From: Leptotrichia sp. oral taxon 215 str. W9775
GTDB lineage: Bacteria > Fusobacteriota > Fusobacteriia > Fusobacteriales > Leptotrichiaceae
Assembly (NCBI RefSeq): GCF_000469505.1
Contig: NZ_KI272859.1
Coordinates: forward strand, 1 to 34,594
Length of the DNA stretch: 34,594 bases
Direction: 5' to 3'
This document shows, in pieces, positions 1-5,968 of the stretch. The position numbers were made by a program, and so were the translations under genes. The notes below the pieces were generated by a model that had not been told where the DNA came from, searched no databases, and worked only from the letters and a program-made list of their open reading frames with translations. Numbering within the stretch: the stretch's first letter is position 1; the number at the start of each line of letters is the position of its first letter.

Positions 1-30
1 TAAGCTTTTTAAGGTTGTCGAATTTTTTTA
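1..30 (+). terminator. 3' arm of a rho-independent terminator cut by the window edge
   Basis: The window opens with an AGCTTTTTAAGG...GTCGAA arm followed by seven T. It closely resembles the 3' arm of the complete terminator at 32593-32660 (TTAGCTTTCTCAGG...TATCGAA then T6), so it is probably the end of a hairpin that terminates a gene lying left of the window. The 5' arm is not visible, so this rests on similarity to the complete copy. Confidence 0.4.
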
Positions 31-52
31 TCCCGTAAGATAGCCTCTTTAT
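22..52. repeat. Direct repeat, copy 1 (ATCCCRTAAGATARCCT core)
   Basis: A 28-nt stretch with the core ATCCCGTAAGATAGCCT recurs at 651-680 as ATCCCATAAGATAACCT with three substitutions and one indel. The two copies lie on either side of the small toxin-like locus at 357-646. A shorter relative, TTTTTTATCCCA, lies at 551-562. The function is unknown; it may be a dispersed genomic repeat or the remnant of a duplicated leader. Confidence 0.45.
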
Positions 53-356
53 TATTTTTATCTTGTTATTTTTTTCACCCCACATATATTATAGAGCCCA
101 GAATTTAAGGCGTAAAAGAACAAATCAGATATAATATTGCTGACATATAGTTTAAAAATGAAGGAGTGAATATATTATGGACAAAGAAGCTCTGTTAATA
201 ATATTCTTTAATACATTCTAGAATTAATTTGATAAATTTATACCAAAAATTAAAATGAATCAAAATTTGAGGTAATTATGAGCTTTAGAATTGAAATGGA
301 ATGAATAATTTATTATCAGATGTTAGCTCAGTCCAAAAAATACTTTGGTTAATGAT
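53..356. other. Intergenic stretch without a convincing gene
   Basis: No ORF here is long enough to support. A TATAAT (130-135) lacks a matching -35 box. A good Shine-Dalgarno AAGGAG (161-166) leads into an ATG at 177, but the frame stops after 14 codons (MDKEALLIIFFNTF), so it may be the decayed start of a lost gene. The rest is AT-rich sequence with no visible structure. Confidence 0.5.
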
Positions 357-409
357 AATAAAAAATAGACCCGATAAAAGCCTATTGATACCCCTAAGGG
401 TAGAGGTCT
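357..409 (-). terminator. Terminator of the small hydrophobic peptide mRNA
   Basis: Read on the minus strand, AGACC (409-405) pairs with GGTCT (371-367), and an inner ACCC/GGGT hairpin lies within the arms at 390-401. The outer stem is followed by ATTTTTTATT (366-357). It begins six bases past the stop codon of the peptide at 415-471, so it probably ends that transcript. Confidence 0.6.
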
Positions 410-414
410 GATGA

Positions 415-471
415 TTAAAACAAATTGTAACTGATTAAAATAAAAATCAGTACAACTATTATTTTAAGCAT
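415..471 (-). CDS. Candidate type I toxin, 18-residue hydrophobic peptide
   Basis: The frame ATG 471-469 to TAA 417-415 encodes MLKIIVVLIFILISYNLF. It has a short basic start, a run of about 12 Ile/Val/Leu/Phe residues and a polar tail, enough for one short membrane helix. A full AGGAGGT Shine-Dalgarno (484-478) sits six bases before the ATG, unusually strong for a chance frame. Length and pattern resemble the Ibs family of E. coli type I toxins, which depolarise the inner membrane when overproduced; that is similarity of form, not shown homology. A dedicated promoter (519-547), a terminator just downstream and a complementary small RNA upstream support a toxin-antitoxin role. An alternative is a small membrane peptide with another function. 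The ORF is too short for most gene callers. Confidence 0.6.
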   Translation of the reverse strand: MLKIIVVLIFILISYNLF

Positions 472-518
472 AGCAGTACCTCCTGAAATATAGTTTAGGT
501 TATTGGGTAACCCAAAAA

Positions 519-547
519 ATTATAACAAAAAAGACTGAAATAATCCA
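519..547 (-). promoter_or_regulatory. Likely promoter of the toxin mRNA
   Basis: On the minus strand TGGATT (547-542) and TATAAT (524-519) are separated by 17 bp. The -10 box is perfect and the -35 box weak (three of six). A start near 512 would give a leader of about 40 nt and an mRNA of about 150 nt ending at the 357-409 terminator. The -35 region overlaps the small RNA terminator, so the two units are tightly packed. Confidence 0.5.
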
Positions 548-556
548 GCCTTTTTT
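527..556. terminator. Bidirectional hairpin ending the small RNA
   Basis: Minus strand: AAGGCTG (552-546), loop of eight, CAGTCTT (537-531), with a T6 run at 532-527; one G-U pair. On the plus strand the same hairpin has one A-C mismatch and T6 at 551-556, so it could also stop a plus-strand antisense RNA crossing the toxin gene. Confidence 0.6.
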
Positions 557-611
557 ATCCCAATTTATTTAACTATATTTCAGTTTACCCTTTTAGGGTC
601 TACCTTAAGGT
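527..611 (-). ncRNA. Candidate antitoxin small RNA, about 85 nt
   Basis: A near-consensus promoter (646-618) predicts a start near 611, and a hairpin with T6 ends transcription near 527; there is no ORF between. The segment 583-571 (CTGAAATATAGTT on the minus strand) is exactly complementary to AACTATATTTCAG (495-483) in the toxin leader, which directly abuts the toxin AGGAGGT. A further 6 bp (ATTGGG, 564-559, with CCCAAT, 507-502) pairs in register, giving 20 of 25 positions over equal-length segments. Pairing would hide the ribosome site, as in zor-orz or shoB-ohsC loci, though here both RNAs run in the same direction. If transcription reads through, the same pairing would instead form a long hairpin in the leader. 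Confidence 0.5.
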
Positions 612-617
612 ATTTTC

Positions 618-646
618 ATTATATCAAATTATTATAGTTTATGCAA
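618..646 (-). promoter_or_regulatory. Promoter of the candidate antitoxin RNA
   Basis: TTGCAT (646-641), 17 bp, TATAAT (623-618) on the minus strand. The -10 box is perfect and the -35 matches four of six. It is clearly stronger than the toxin promoter, as expected if the antitoxin RNA is in excess. Confidence 0.7.
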
Positions 647-650
647 ATCT

Positions 651-680
651 ATTTTTATCCCATAAGATAACCTTTTTTAT
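651..680. repeat. Direct repeat, copy 2
   Basis: Second copy of the ATCCCRTAAGATARCCT repeat found at 22-52. It lies immediately upstream of the antitoxin RNA promoter. Confidence 0.45.
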
Positions 681-693
681 GATATATGATTTT

Positions 694-740
694 TGCCAAA
701 GGAAAAACAAATGGCATATATTATTAAAACAAGGTATAAT
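694..740 (+). promoter_or_regulatory. Promoter region of the lipoprotein gene, with a TGCCA-N13-TGGCA dyad
   Basis: TATAAT at 735-740 is a good -10 box, but the -35 position (TGGCAT, 712-717) is poor. TGCCA (694-698) and TGGCA (712-716) form an inverted repeat across that position, so an activator site is possible. Confidence 0.35.
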
Positions 741-785
741 TAAAATAAAATAAAGAGTAAAATAAAGAAACGGAGTTGGATTAAG

Positions 786-1241
786 ATGATGAGAAGACTA
801 ATGACAATAGGGATGATGCTACTGATGTTAAGTTCATGCTACTATTTTAATCAGGTTGTGGATGACATAAGAGAGTCGAATGCAATGGAGAGAAGTAGAA
901 AAAAAGATGGAGGAGGAGCATATGAAAATGATAAATATAAGGAAGGAGTATATAAAGCCATAGATGATATAGCAAAAAGACCTGTAAATAAGAAGGTACA
1001 GTTTGAAGGAATTGAATTAATTATCCCGGAGAATACGGCAATAAATAATGATACATGGACATTACTGGATTTAAAAACAGGCTATGGATTGCCTATAAGT
1101 TTTTCTAATGAAGGCGAATGTTTAAAGAAAACGATAAAAGGTAAAGTTTACGGCCTATCATATAATGATTATATTTCAGGAGTAAAAGAGATAGGTAAAA
1201 AAATAGAGAAAGCAAATGGCTTTGTAAATACATGTAAATAA
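786..1241 (+). CDS. Small lipoprotein, function unknown
   Basis: A 151-residue protein with a type II signal peptide: basic MMRR, a Met/Leu-rich hydrophobic core, and lipobox LSSC with the lipidated cysteine at residue 18. The mature part (about 134 residues) is polar and Lys-rich, with no family I recognise. Two cysteines (KGEC-like context in NEGECLKK, and the penultimate residue in NTCK) could form a disulfide. The start at 786 follows CGGAGTTGG; a second ATG at 789 is equally possible. It is monocistronic: the toxin-like unit upstream runs on the opposite strand, and a bidirectional hairpin separates it from the convergent MATE gene. It is presumably membrane-anchored in the envelope; side and role are not readable from sequence. 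Confidence 0.7.
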   Translation: MMRRLMTIGMMLLMLSSCYYFNQVVDDIRESNAMERSRKKDGGGAYENDKYKEGVYKAIDDIAKRPVNKKVQFEGIELIIPENTAINNDTWTLLDLKTGYGLPISFSNEGECLKKTIKGKVYGLSYNDYISGVKEIGKKIEKANGFVNTCK

Positions 1242-1253
1242 AATAACCAAAAT

Positions 1254-1297
1254 AAAAGCACATCTGATGGAAGATATTCCAAGTCAAATGTGCTTTT
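1254..1297. terminator. Bidirectional terminator between convergent genes
   Basis: AAAAGCACAT (1254-1263) pairs perfectly with ATGTGCTTTT (1288-1297). The minus strand continues TTTTATTTT after the stem; the plus strand has only TTTT. It serves the lipoprotein gene and the convergent MATE gene. Confidence 0.75.
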
Positions 1298-1358
1298 GGA
1301 TTAATAATTCTAGCTTTTAGAATGAATTTTTCCATGTGAAACTGATAAATCATGATTC

Positions 1359-2744
1359 CTATCTATGTCTTTTAATATTTCTCTTCATGATTTCGTTATT
1401 ATACAGTTTCTTAAAATAAATAACGGTCAGTATACCACCAACTACTTCTGCTACAGGGAAAGATAGCCAGACACCGTTTATTCCAATTATTCCTGCCAGA
1501 AGGTATGACAGCGGAAGTATGACAACCAGCTGACGTATAAGGGATATAATAAGGCTAAACATACCCTTGCCTAAAGCCTGGAAAGTTCCGCTTGAAACGA
1601 CGGAAAAAGGAGCAAGAAGGAATGCAAAACTTATTATTCTAAGGGCAGGAATTCCGATTGCAAGCATATTATCTGAAGCATCAAATATTTTAAGCATTTC
1701 AGCAGGTAATGTCTGACAAAGTATAAATCCAATGAACATAATGCTGAAGGCATACACGTTTGCCAGTTTTACAGTTTGAAGAAGCCTTTTTATCTTTCCT
1801 GCACCATAATTGTATGAAACAATGGATACAACGGAGTTATTTAATCCAAAGACAGGCAGGATAACAAAACTCTGCAGTTTAAAGTAAACTCCCAGAACAG
1901 CTGTTGCTGTTGTAGAGAATGAAGCCAGGAGGTTGTTCAGCTGGAATATCAGGAATGAAGCTGCCGACTGCATAATTATGGACGGGAATCCAATTTCGTA
2001 TATATTTATAATAGTTTTAAGATTTACTGCAAATTTTTTTATTGCAAAACGTACTTCATGATTTTTCTTAATATTGAAGTATAATGCCATAAGCATTGAA
2101 ACTGTCTGTCCTAAAATAGTTGCAACGGCTGCTCCGACTATTCCCATTTTTGGAAATCCTAGAAGTCCAAAAATAAAAATTGGATCAAATATAATGTTTA
2201 TAATTGCTCCTGTACTTTGGGTAATCATGGTATAAAAGGTTTTTCCTGATGCTATAAGCATTCTTTCAAATGTAATTTCCATAATAATTGAAAAAGCGAA
2301 GATGGAGCATAGGCTTAAATACTGTATTCCGTATTCTTCAATAATTCCCGAAGCCTTCTGGAATTGAAAATAGAATTTTATAAAAAATATTCCAAAAATA
2401 ACAAACAGAATAGAGTTTAAAATTCCGAGAAATATACCATTGTGTACAATTCTTGTTACTCCCTTTTCATCCTTTGCTCCTAAATACCTTGCAATTAGTG
2501 CAGTAATCCCCACTCCTACACCTGTACCTGCTGAAATCATAAGATTCTGTGCAGGAAAAGACATTGAAACGGCAGTAAGCGCCTCTTCATTTATTCTTGA
2601 TACAAAAAGACTGTCCACTATATTGTAAAAAGCCTGTACGAACATTGATGTAATAAGGGGCAGTGACATATTGATTATAAGTTTGTTAATGGGCATGGTT
2701 CCCATTTTGTTTTCTTTTATAACTGTTTCTTTTTCTTTATTCAT
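1359..2744 (-). CDS. MATE family multidrug efflux transporter
   Basis: A 461-residue polytopic membrane protein with the two-bundle MATE layout of about 12 helices. It starts with the typical segment after a polar N-terminus (PINKLIINMSLPLITSMFVQAFYNIVDS) and repeats the pattern in the second half (NIYEIGFPSIIMQSAASF). It most resembles MepA/DinF-like sodium- or proton-driven exporters that extrude cationic drugs or metabolites across the inner membrane; the substrate cannot be told. I chose ATG 2744: AGGAG lies eight bases upstream, whereas the longer frame's TTG at 2750 is only two bases behind it. It is divergent from the methyltransferase gene and has its own promoter with a dyad just downstream of the predicted transcription start, suggesting repressor control. 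Confidence 0.9.
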   Translation of the reverse strand: MNKEKETVIKENKMGTMPINKLIINMSLPLITSMFVQAFYNIVDSLFVSRINEEALTAVSMSFPAQNLMISAGTGVGVGITALIARYLGAKDEKGVTRIVHNGIFLGILNSILFVIFGIFFIKFYFQFQKASGIIEEYGIQYLSLCSIFAFSIIMEITFERMLIASGKTFYTMITQSTGAIINIIFDPIFIFGLLGFPKMGIVGAAVATILGQTVSMLMALYFNIKKNHEVRFAIKKFAVNLKTIINIYEIGFPSIIMQSAASFLIFQLNNLLASFSTTATAVLGVYFKLQSFVILPVFGLNNSVVSIVSYNYGAGKIKRLLQTVKLANVYAFSIMFIGFILCQTLPAEMLKIFDASDNMLAIGIPALRIISFAFLLAPFSVVSSGTFQALGKGMFSLIISLIRQLVVILPLSYLLAGIIGINGVWLSFPVAEVVGGILTVIYFKKLYNNEIMKRNIKRHR

Positions 2745-2780
2745 TATCAATTCTCCTTTCCTTTTCTATTCAAAATAAAA

Positions 2781-2805
2781 ATAATACGGCACATGGCTGT
2801 ATTAT
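2781..2805. promoter_or_regulatory. Operator-like dyad in the MATE leader
   Basis: ATAATAC (2781-2787) and GTATTAT (2799-2805) are perfect inverted arms. The inner bases continue the symmetry (GGC/GCT with one G-T) around a five-base centre, ACATG. The site lies about 10 bp past the predicted MATE transcription start, where a TetR- or MarR-type repressor would block transcription. A small leader RNA hairpin is the alternative. Confidence 0.45.
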
Positions 2806-2820
2806 CTCTTCAGTATAAAT

Positions 2821-2849
2821 ATTATAACAGAATTTATCCTATTTTTAAA
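2821..2849 (-). promoter_or_regulatory. Promoter of the MATE gene
   Basis: TTTAAA (2849-2844), 17 bp, TATAAT (2826-2821) on the minus strand; perfect -10, moderate -35. The predicted start is near 2814. Confidence 0.5.
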
Positions 2850-2877
2850 GAAAAGAATTTTTAAAGGAAAATTATTA

Positions 2878-2907
2878 TTGCATTTACAGTTATAATGAAA
2901 GTATAAT
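2878..2907 (+). promoter_or_regulatory. Promoter of the methyltransferase gene
   Basis: TTGCAT (2878-2883), 18 bp, TATAAT (2902-2907). A second TATAAT at 2891-2896 is too close to this -35 to be paired with it. The -35 differs from the divergent MATE promoter by less than 30 bp, so the two may compete. Confidence 0.6.
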
Positions 2908-2946
2908 GTAGTTAATTGTAAATAAAACTTGCAGGGAGATGATTTT

Positions 2947-3675
2947 ATGAAAAAAATGAATGAAAATGAACTTAATATGAAAAAATTTTATGACACAATA
3001 GCTGATAAATATGACTATATATTTCCTTTATCTCCTATGCAGAAAAAATTTCTGGATGAGGAAGTGAAAGGTAAAAAGATACTTGATGTGGGAGCTGCCA
3101 CAGGAAAACTTACTGAATACCTTTCAGGGAAAGGCTTTCAGGTACATTCAATTGATATTAATGAAAGGCTTATAAATAAAGCTGTCCAGAAAGGCATTTC
3201 TGTTGTAAATATGAATATGCTGGACATTGATAAGCTGGAAAAGTTTGATACGATAATAAACATTGGGAATACACTTCCCCACTTAAATAATAACGAAGAA
3301 ATATATGAGTTTCTGGAGAAGTCCTATCATCAGCTTAATAATGGAGGTAAGATAATAATTCAGATTATAAATTTTTCTAAATTTGTAAAAAAGAAGGATG
3401 AAAATAATTTTCTGGGGACACTTCCTCTAATAGAAAATGAAAATGTAAAATTTGAGAGATTTTATTACCTGAATGAAGAAGGAAATATTATTTTTAAAAC
3501 AATTTTAGACAATGAAATAAAAAATGAGGAAGTCCTTTTAAATATTAATTATAATGAGTTAAAAGGTTATTTTGAAAAAATCGGATTTAAAAATATAAAG
3601 ACATATGGCGGGTTTGACAAATCGGTATTTGATATTGATAAATCAACTCCGCTTGTAATGACAGGGGAGAAATAA
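2947..3675 (+). CDS. Class I SAM-dependent methyltransferase
   Basis: A 242-residue cytosolic protein with a Rossmann methyltransferase fold. Motif I ILDVGAATG is at residues 45-53, an acidic residue ends strand 2 (HSIDINERL), and a motif around TIINIGNTLPHLN follows. It looks like the Methyltransf_25/UbiE-type small-molecule group; the substrate is unknown. I chose ATG 2947, nine bases after GGGAG, over the upstream TTG at 2929, which would place the Shine-Dalgarno inside the gene. It stands alone between the MATE gene and hicAB; only about 20 bp separate its stop from the hicA promoter, and I see no terminator between them. Confidence 0.85.
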   Translation: MKKMNENELNMKKFYDTIADKYDYIFPLSPMQKKFLDEEVKGKKILDVGAATGKLTEYLSGKGFQVHSIDINERLINKAVQKGISVVNMNMLDIDKLEKFDTIINIGNTLPHLNNNEEIYEFLEKSYHQLNNGGKIIIQIINFSKFVKKKDENNFLGTLPLIENENVKFERFYYLNEEGNIIFKTILDNEIKNEEVLLNINYNELKGYFEKIGFKNIKTYGGFDKSVFDIDKSTPLVMTGEK

Positions 3676-3694
3676 GGATATAGAATTAAAAGTA

Positions 3695-3723
3695 TTGACA
3701 TACGTATCTATAACACGTATAAT
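3695..3723 (+). promoter_or_regulatory. Consensus hicAB promoter with overlapping dyad
   Basis: TTGACA (3695-3700), 17 bp, TATAAT (3718-3723): a perfect sigma-70 type promoter. ATACGT (3700-3705) and ACGTAT (3715-3720) form an inverted repeat with a nine-base centre inside the spacer and -10 box. Autorepression by HicB or a HicAB complex is the obvious reading, since HicB proteins bind such promoters. Confidence 0.75.
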
Positions 3724-3741
3724 ATAAAAGAGGGGGAAATT

Positions 3742-3933
3742 ATGTCTAAAGCAAAATCTTATAGGGAAGTTGTTAAAATAATGAAAAGAAATGGTTGGGA
3801 GCTAGATCACACAACAGGCTCTCATCAAATTTATGTAAAAAATGGTAAAATTTGTCCTGTAAAATGTACTAAAAAAGATATACCTTCAGGGACATTAACT
3901 AATATAGAACGAATTACAGGACTTAAATTTTAA
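3742..3933 (+). CDS. hicA: HicA toxin, mRNA interferase
   Basis: A 63-residue protein with the complete HicA (dsRBD-like) pattern: SYREVVKIMKRNGW at the start, the segment TTGSHQIY with the catalytic-type histidine at residue 28, then PVKCTKKDIPSGTLTNIERITG. HicA cleaves mRNAs when not bound by HicB. AGGGGG lies five bases before the ATG. hicB follows after 15 bp, so this is the usual toxin-first order. Length is typical and nothing is missing; the histidine is intact, so the toxin is probably active. Confidence 0.92.
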   Translation: MSKAKSYREVVKIMKRNGWELDHTTGSHQIYVKNGKICPVKCTKKDIPSGTLTNIERITGLKF

Positions 3934-3948
3934 TAGAGGAGATTGACT

Positions 3949-4341
3949 ATGAAAAATAGAATTTTTTATCCATGTGTAATAAAAAAGGAAAAAGATATTT
4001 ATTATGCAAATTTTGTAGATTTTGAATCATGTTTTACTGACGGAGAAACATTGGAGGAAGTTGTTAATAATGCTAAAGATGTATTATCTGGAGTTTTACT
4101 TGTTATGGCAAAAAAGAATGTTCCTTTTCCAGAAATAGCAGAAAACACTCTAAAGCTGAGCAGTGAAGAATTTTTAATGTATATAGATGTATGGCTTCCA
4201 CCTATTTTAGAAAAAGCTGAAAATCAGTCTGTGAAAAAAACATTGACTATTCCAAAATGGCTAAATGATGAAGCTGAAAAACATTCCTTGAATTTTTCAA
4301 GTATTCTTCAGACTGCATTGAAGGAAACGTTAGGAATATAA
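3949..4341 (+). CDS. hicB: HicB antitoxin
   Basis: A 130-residue protein. The N-terminal half has the partly degraded RNase H fold of HicB (FYPCVIKKEKDIYYANFVDFESCFTDG, then EEVVNNAKDVLSGVL), which binds and blocks HicA. The C-terminal part (KKTLTIPKWLNDEAEKHSLNFSSILQTALKETLG) looks like a ribbon-helix-helix DNA-binding segment, fitting autoregulation through the dyad at 3700-3720. I chose ATG 3949, seven bases after AGAGGAG, over TTG 3943, which is too close to the Shine-Dalgarno. Confidence 0.9.
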   Translation: MKNRIFYPCVIKKEKDIYYANFVDFESCFTDGETLEEVVNNAKDVLSGVLLVMAKKNVPFPEIAENTLKLSSEEFLMYIDVWLPPILEKAENQSVKKTLTIPKWLNDEAEKHSLNFSSILQTALKETLGI

Positions 4342-4366
4342 TAATTGAAACTATTAGGAGAAAGAA

Positions 4367-5281
4367 ATGACACTACAGCAGTTAAGATATGTGGTTACAG
4401 TCGCAGAAAAAGGAACTCTGAGTGATGCGGCAAAGGAACTGTTTATTTCACAGCCAGCATTGACTAAGGCAATAAGGGAACTGGAAGATGAAATGAATAT
4501 ATCAATTTTCAACAGGACAAATAAAGGAGTGATAGTTTCCCATGAAGGTGACAGGTTTCTCGGGTATGCAAGACAGGTTCTGGAGCAGACAGATTTGCTG
4601 GAGGAACAGTACAAAAAAGGAAACAATATAACAAGAAGATTTTCTGTATCTACCCAGCATTATTCCTTTGCCGTAAATGCCTTTGTAGATGTAATCAAGA
4701 AGTTTGGGGAAAACAAATACGATTTTACATTGCGTGAAACTCAGACAAATGAAATTATAGAAGATGTAAGCAAAAGGAAAAGTGAAATAGGCATCCTGTA
4801 TACTTCGGGAGCAAATAAAATTGTAATTGAGAAGATGATAAAGAGAAACGGTCTGAAATTTACAGAATTATTTACAGCAAAACCTCATGTATTCATCAGT
4901 TCCAATCATCCTCTTGCAAAGAAAAAGATTATAAATCTGGAGGATTTGAAAGACTATCCTTATCTGTCTTTTGAGCAGGGAGATTATAATTCCTTCTATT
5001 TTTCAGAAGAAATATTAAGTACAATTGACAGAGATAAAAACATAAAGGTGCGGGACAGGGCAACATTGTTTAATCTTGCAATCGGACTTGACGGATATAC
5101 GGTAAGTACCGGAATAATCAATAAGGAGCTAAATGGGGAAAATATTATTGCCAGACCTCTTAAAGTAAATGAGTATATAAAAGTAGGGATTATAACACAG
5201 AAAAATATTGAACTGAGTATCTATGCAAAGGTTTATGTGGAAGCTTTGAAGGAGCATTTGAAATATACGGAAATACTGTAA
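4367..5281 (+). CDS. LysR family transcriptional regulator
   Basis: A 304-residue regulator. Residues 1-60 form the winged helix-turn-helix (MTLQQLRYVVTVAEKGTLS, then DAAKELFISQPALTKAIREL), and residues about 90-300 are the periplasmic-binding-protein-like co-inducer domain. AGGAG lies six bases before the ATG, 25 bp after hicB, so it may share that transcript. The usual divergent target is absent. metE lies two genes downstream on the same strand and many bacteria use a LysR protein (MetR) to activate metE, so a MetR-like role is possible, but I found no clear TGAA-N5-TTCA site before metE. The effector is unknown. Confidence 0.88.
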   Translation: MTLQQLRYVVTVAEKGTLSDAAKELFISQPALTKAIRELEDEMNISIFNRTNKGVIVSHEGDRFLGYARQVLEQTDLLEEQYKKGNNITRRFSVSTQHYSFAVNAFVDVIKKFGENKYDFTLRETQTNEIIEDVSKRKSEIGILYTSGANKIVIEKMIKRNGLKFTELFTAKPHVFISSNHPLAKKKIINLEDLKDYPYLSFEQGDYNSFYFSEEILSTIDRDKNIKVRDRATLFNLAIGLDGYTVSTGIINKELNGENIIARPLKVNEYIKVGIITQKNIELSIYAKVYVEALKEHLKYTEIL

Positions 5282-5368
5282 TTTAATATTTTTAGCATTT
5301 TAATTAATCTTTTGAATTTGATTTTATTATAAAATAATTTTAAGATAGAAATATGGGAGCTGATAACA

Positions 5369-5815
5369 GTGAAAAAAATTGTTATATTTTTAATGTTGAT
5401 ATTTGGTATGAATGTAATGGCTCTTTTTGTACCTTGTGCAAAAGGAGATACAAAGTGTGTAATTCGAGGTTTTAAAGTAAATGGAGAGATAATTAATGAA
5501 GATGGAAGCCAAGATATAGAATACATTGTACATTTTATTAATAATTTTGCAGAAAGTGGATCAATTGAAATTATTGGACATGCAGATTCTAGTGGAACAA
5601 AAAGGCATAATTTGAAATTATCAATAATAAGGGCAGAAAATGCTGCAAAAATGTTAAGAGAGTTTGGATTGAATGAAAAATTTATAATTAATAAAATTAC
5701 AGGAGAAGGAGAAAATTTTCCGATAGATACTAATGCGACAGTTAATGGAAGATATAATAATAGGAGAGTTGAAATTTTTATTGAAAACATTAAATTTAAG
5801 GAACAGGTAAAATAG
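5369..5815 (+). CDS. Small OmpA-domain envelope protein
   Basis: A 148-residue protein with an N-terminal signal peptide (cleavage likely near Ala18) and an OmpA C-terminal domain that binds peptidoglycan. Diagnostic motifs are GHADSSG (residues 70-76), LSIIRAENAAKML (84-96) and NRRVEIFI (131-138). The region before the domain is only about 30 residues, so it has no barrel of its own and is probably a soluble periplasmic protein. It has no clear lipobox (FVPC). The GTG start at 5369 is nine bases after GGGAG; the next in-frame ATG would remove the signal peptide. Two cysteines (23 and 30) could form a disulfide. It is a single gene between the LysR gene and metE. Confidence 0.82.
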   Translation: MKKIVIFLMLIFGMNVMALFVPCAKGDTKCVIRGFKVNGEIINEDGSQDIEYIVHFINNFAESGSIEIIGHADSSGTKRHNLKLSIIRAENAAKMLREFGLNEKFIINKITGEGENFPIDTNATVNGRYNNRRVEIFIENIKFKEQVK

Positions 5816-5901
5816 TTAACAGGAGTACATTAATCTATATTCAAAATTTTTATGCTTATGGATATAAATAAAAGTTATATCAAACTGAAAAATAAATGTA
5901 T

Positions 5902-5930
5902 TTTACAGAAATCACATATTTGTATATAAT
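5902..5930 (+). promoter_or_regulatory. Promoter of metE
   Basis: TTTACA (5902-5907), 17 bp, TATAAT (5925-5930). The leader is only about 30 nt, too short for a T-box, SAM or cobalamin riboswitch, so any methionine or B12 control must act through a protein at the promoter. Confidence 0.65.
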
Positions 5931-5968
5931 TGCTTCATAAAATAAATAGAAAATAAGGGAGATAAATT

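Noticed and set aside
177..218. 14-codon ORF with a good AAGGAG Shine-Dalgarno (MDKEALLIIFFNTF)
   Set aside because: Too short and not clearly hydrophobic throughout; no terminator or partner RNA. It is noted as a possible remnant only.
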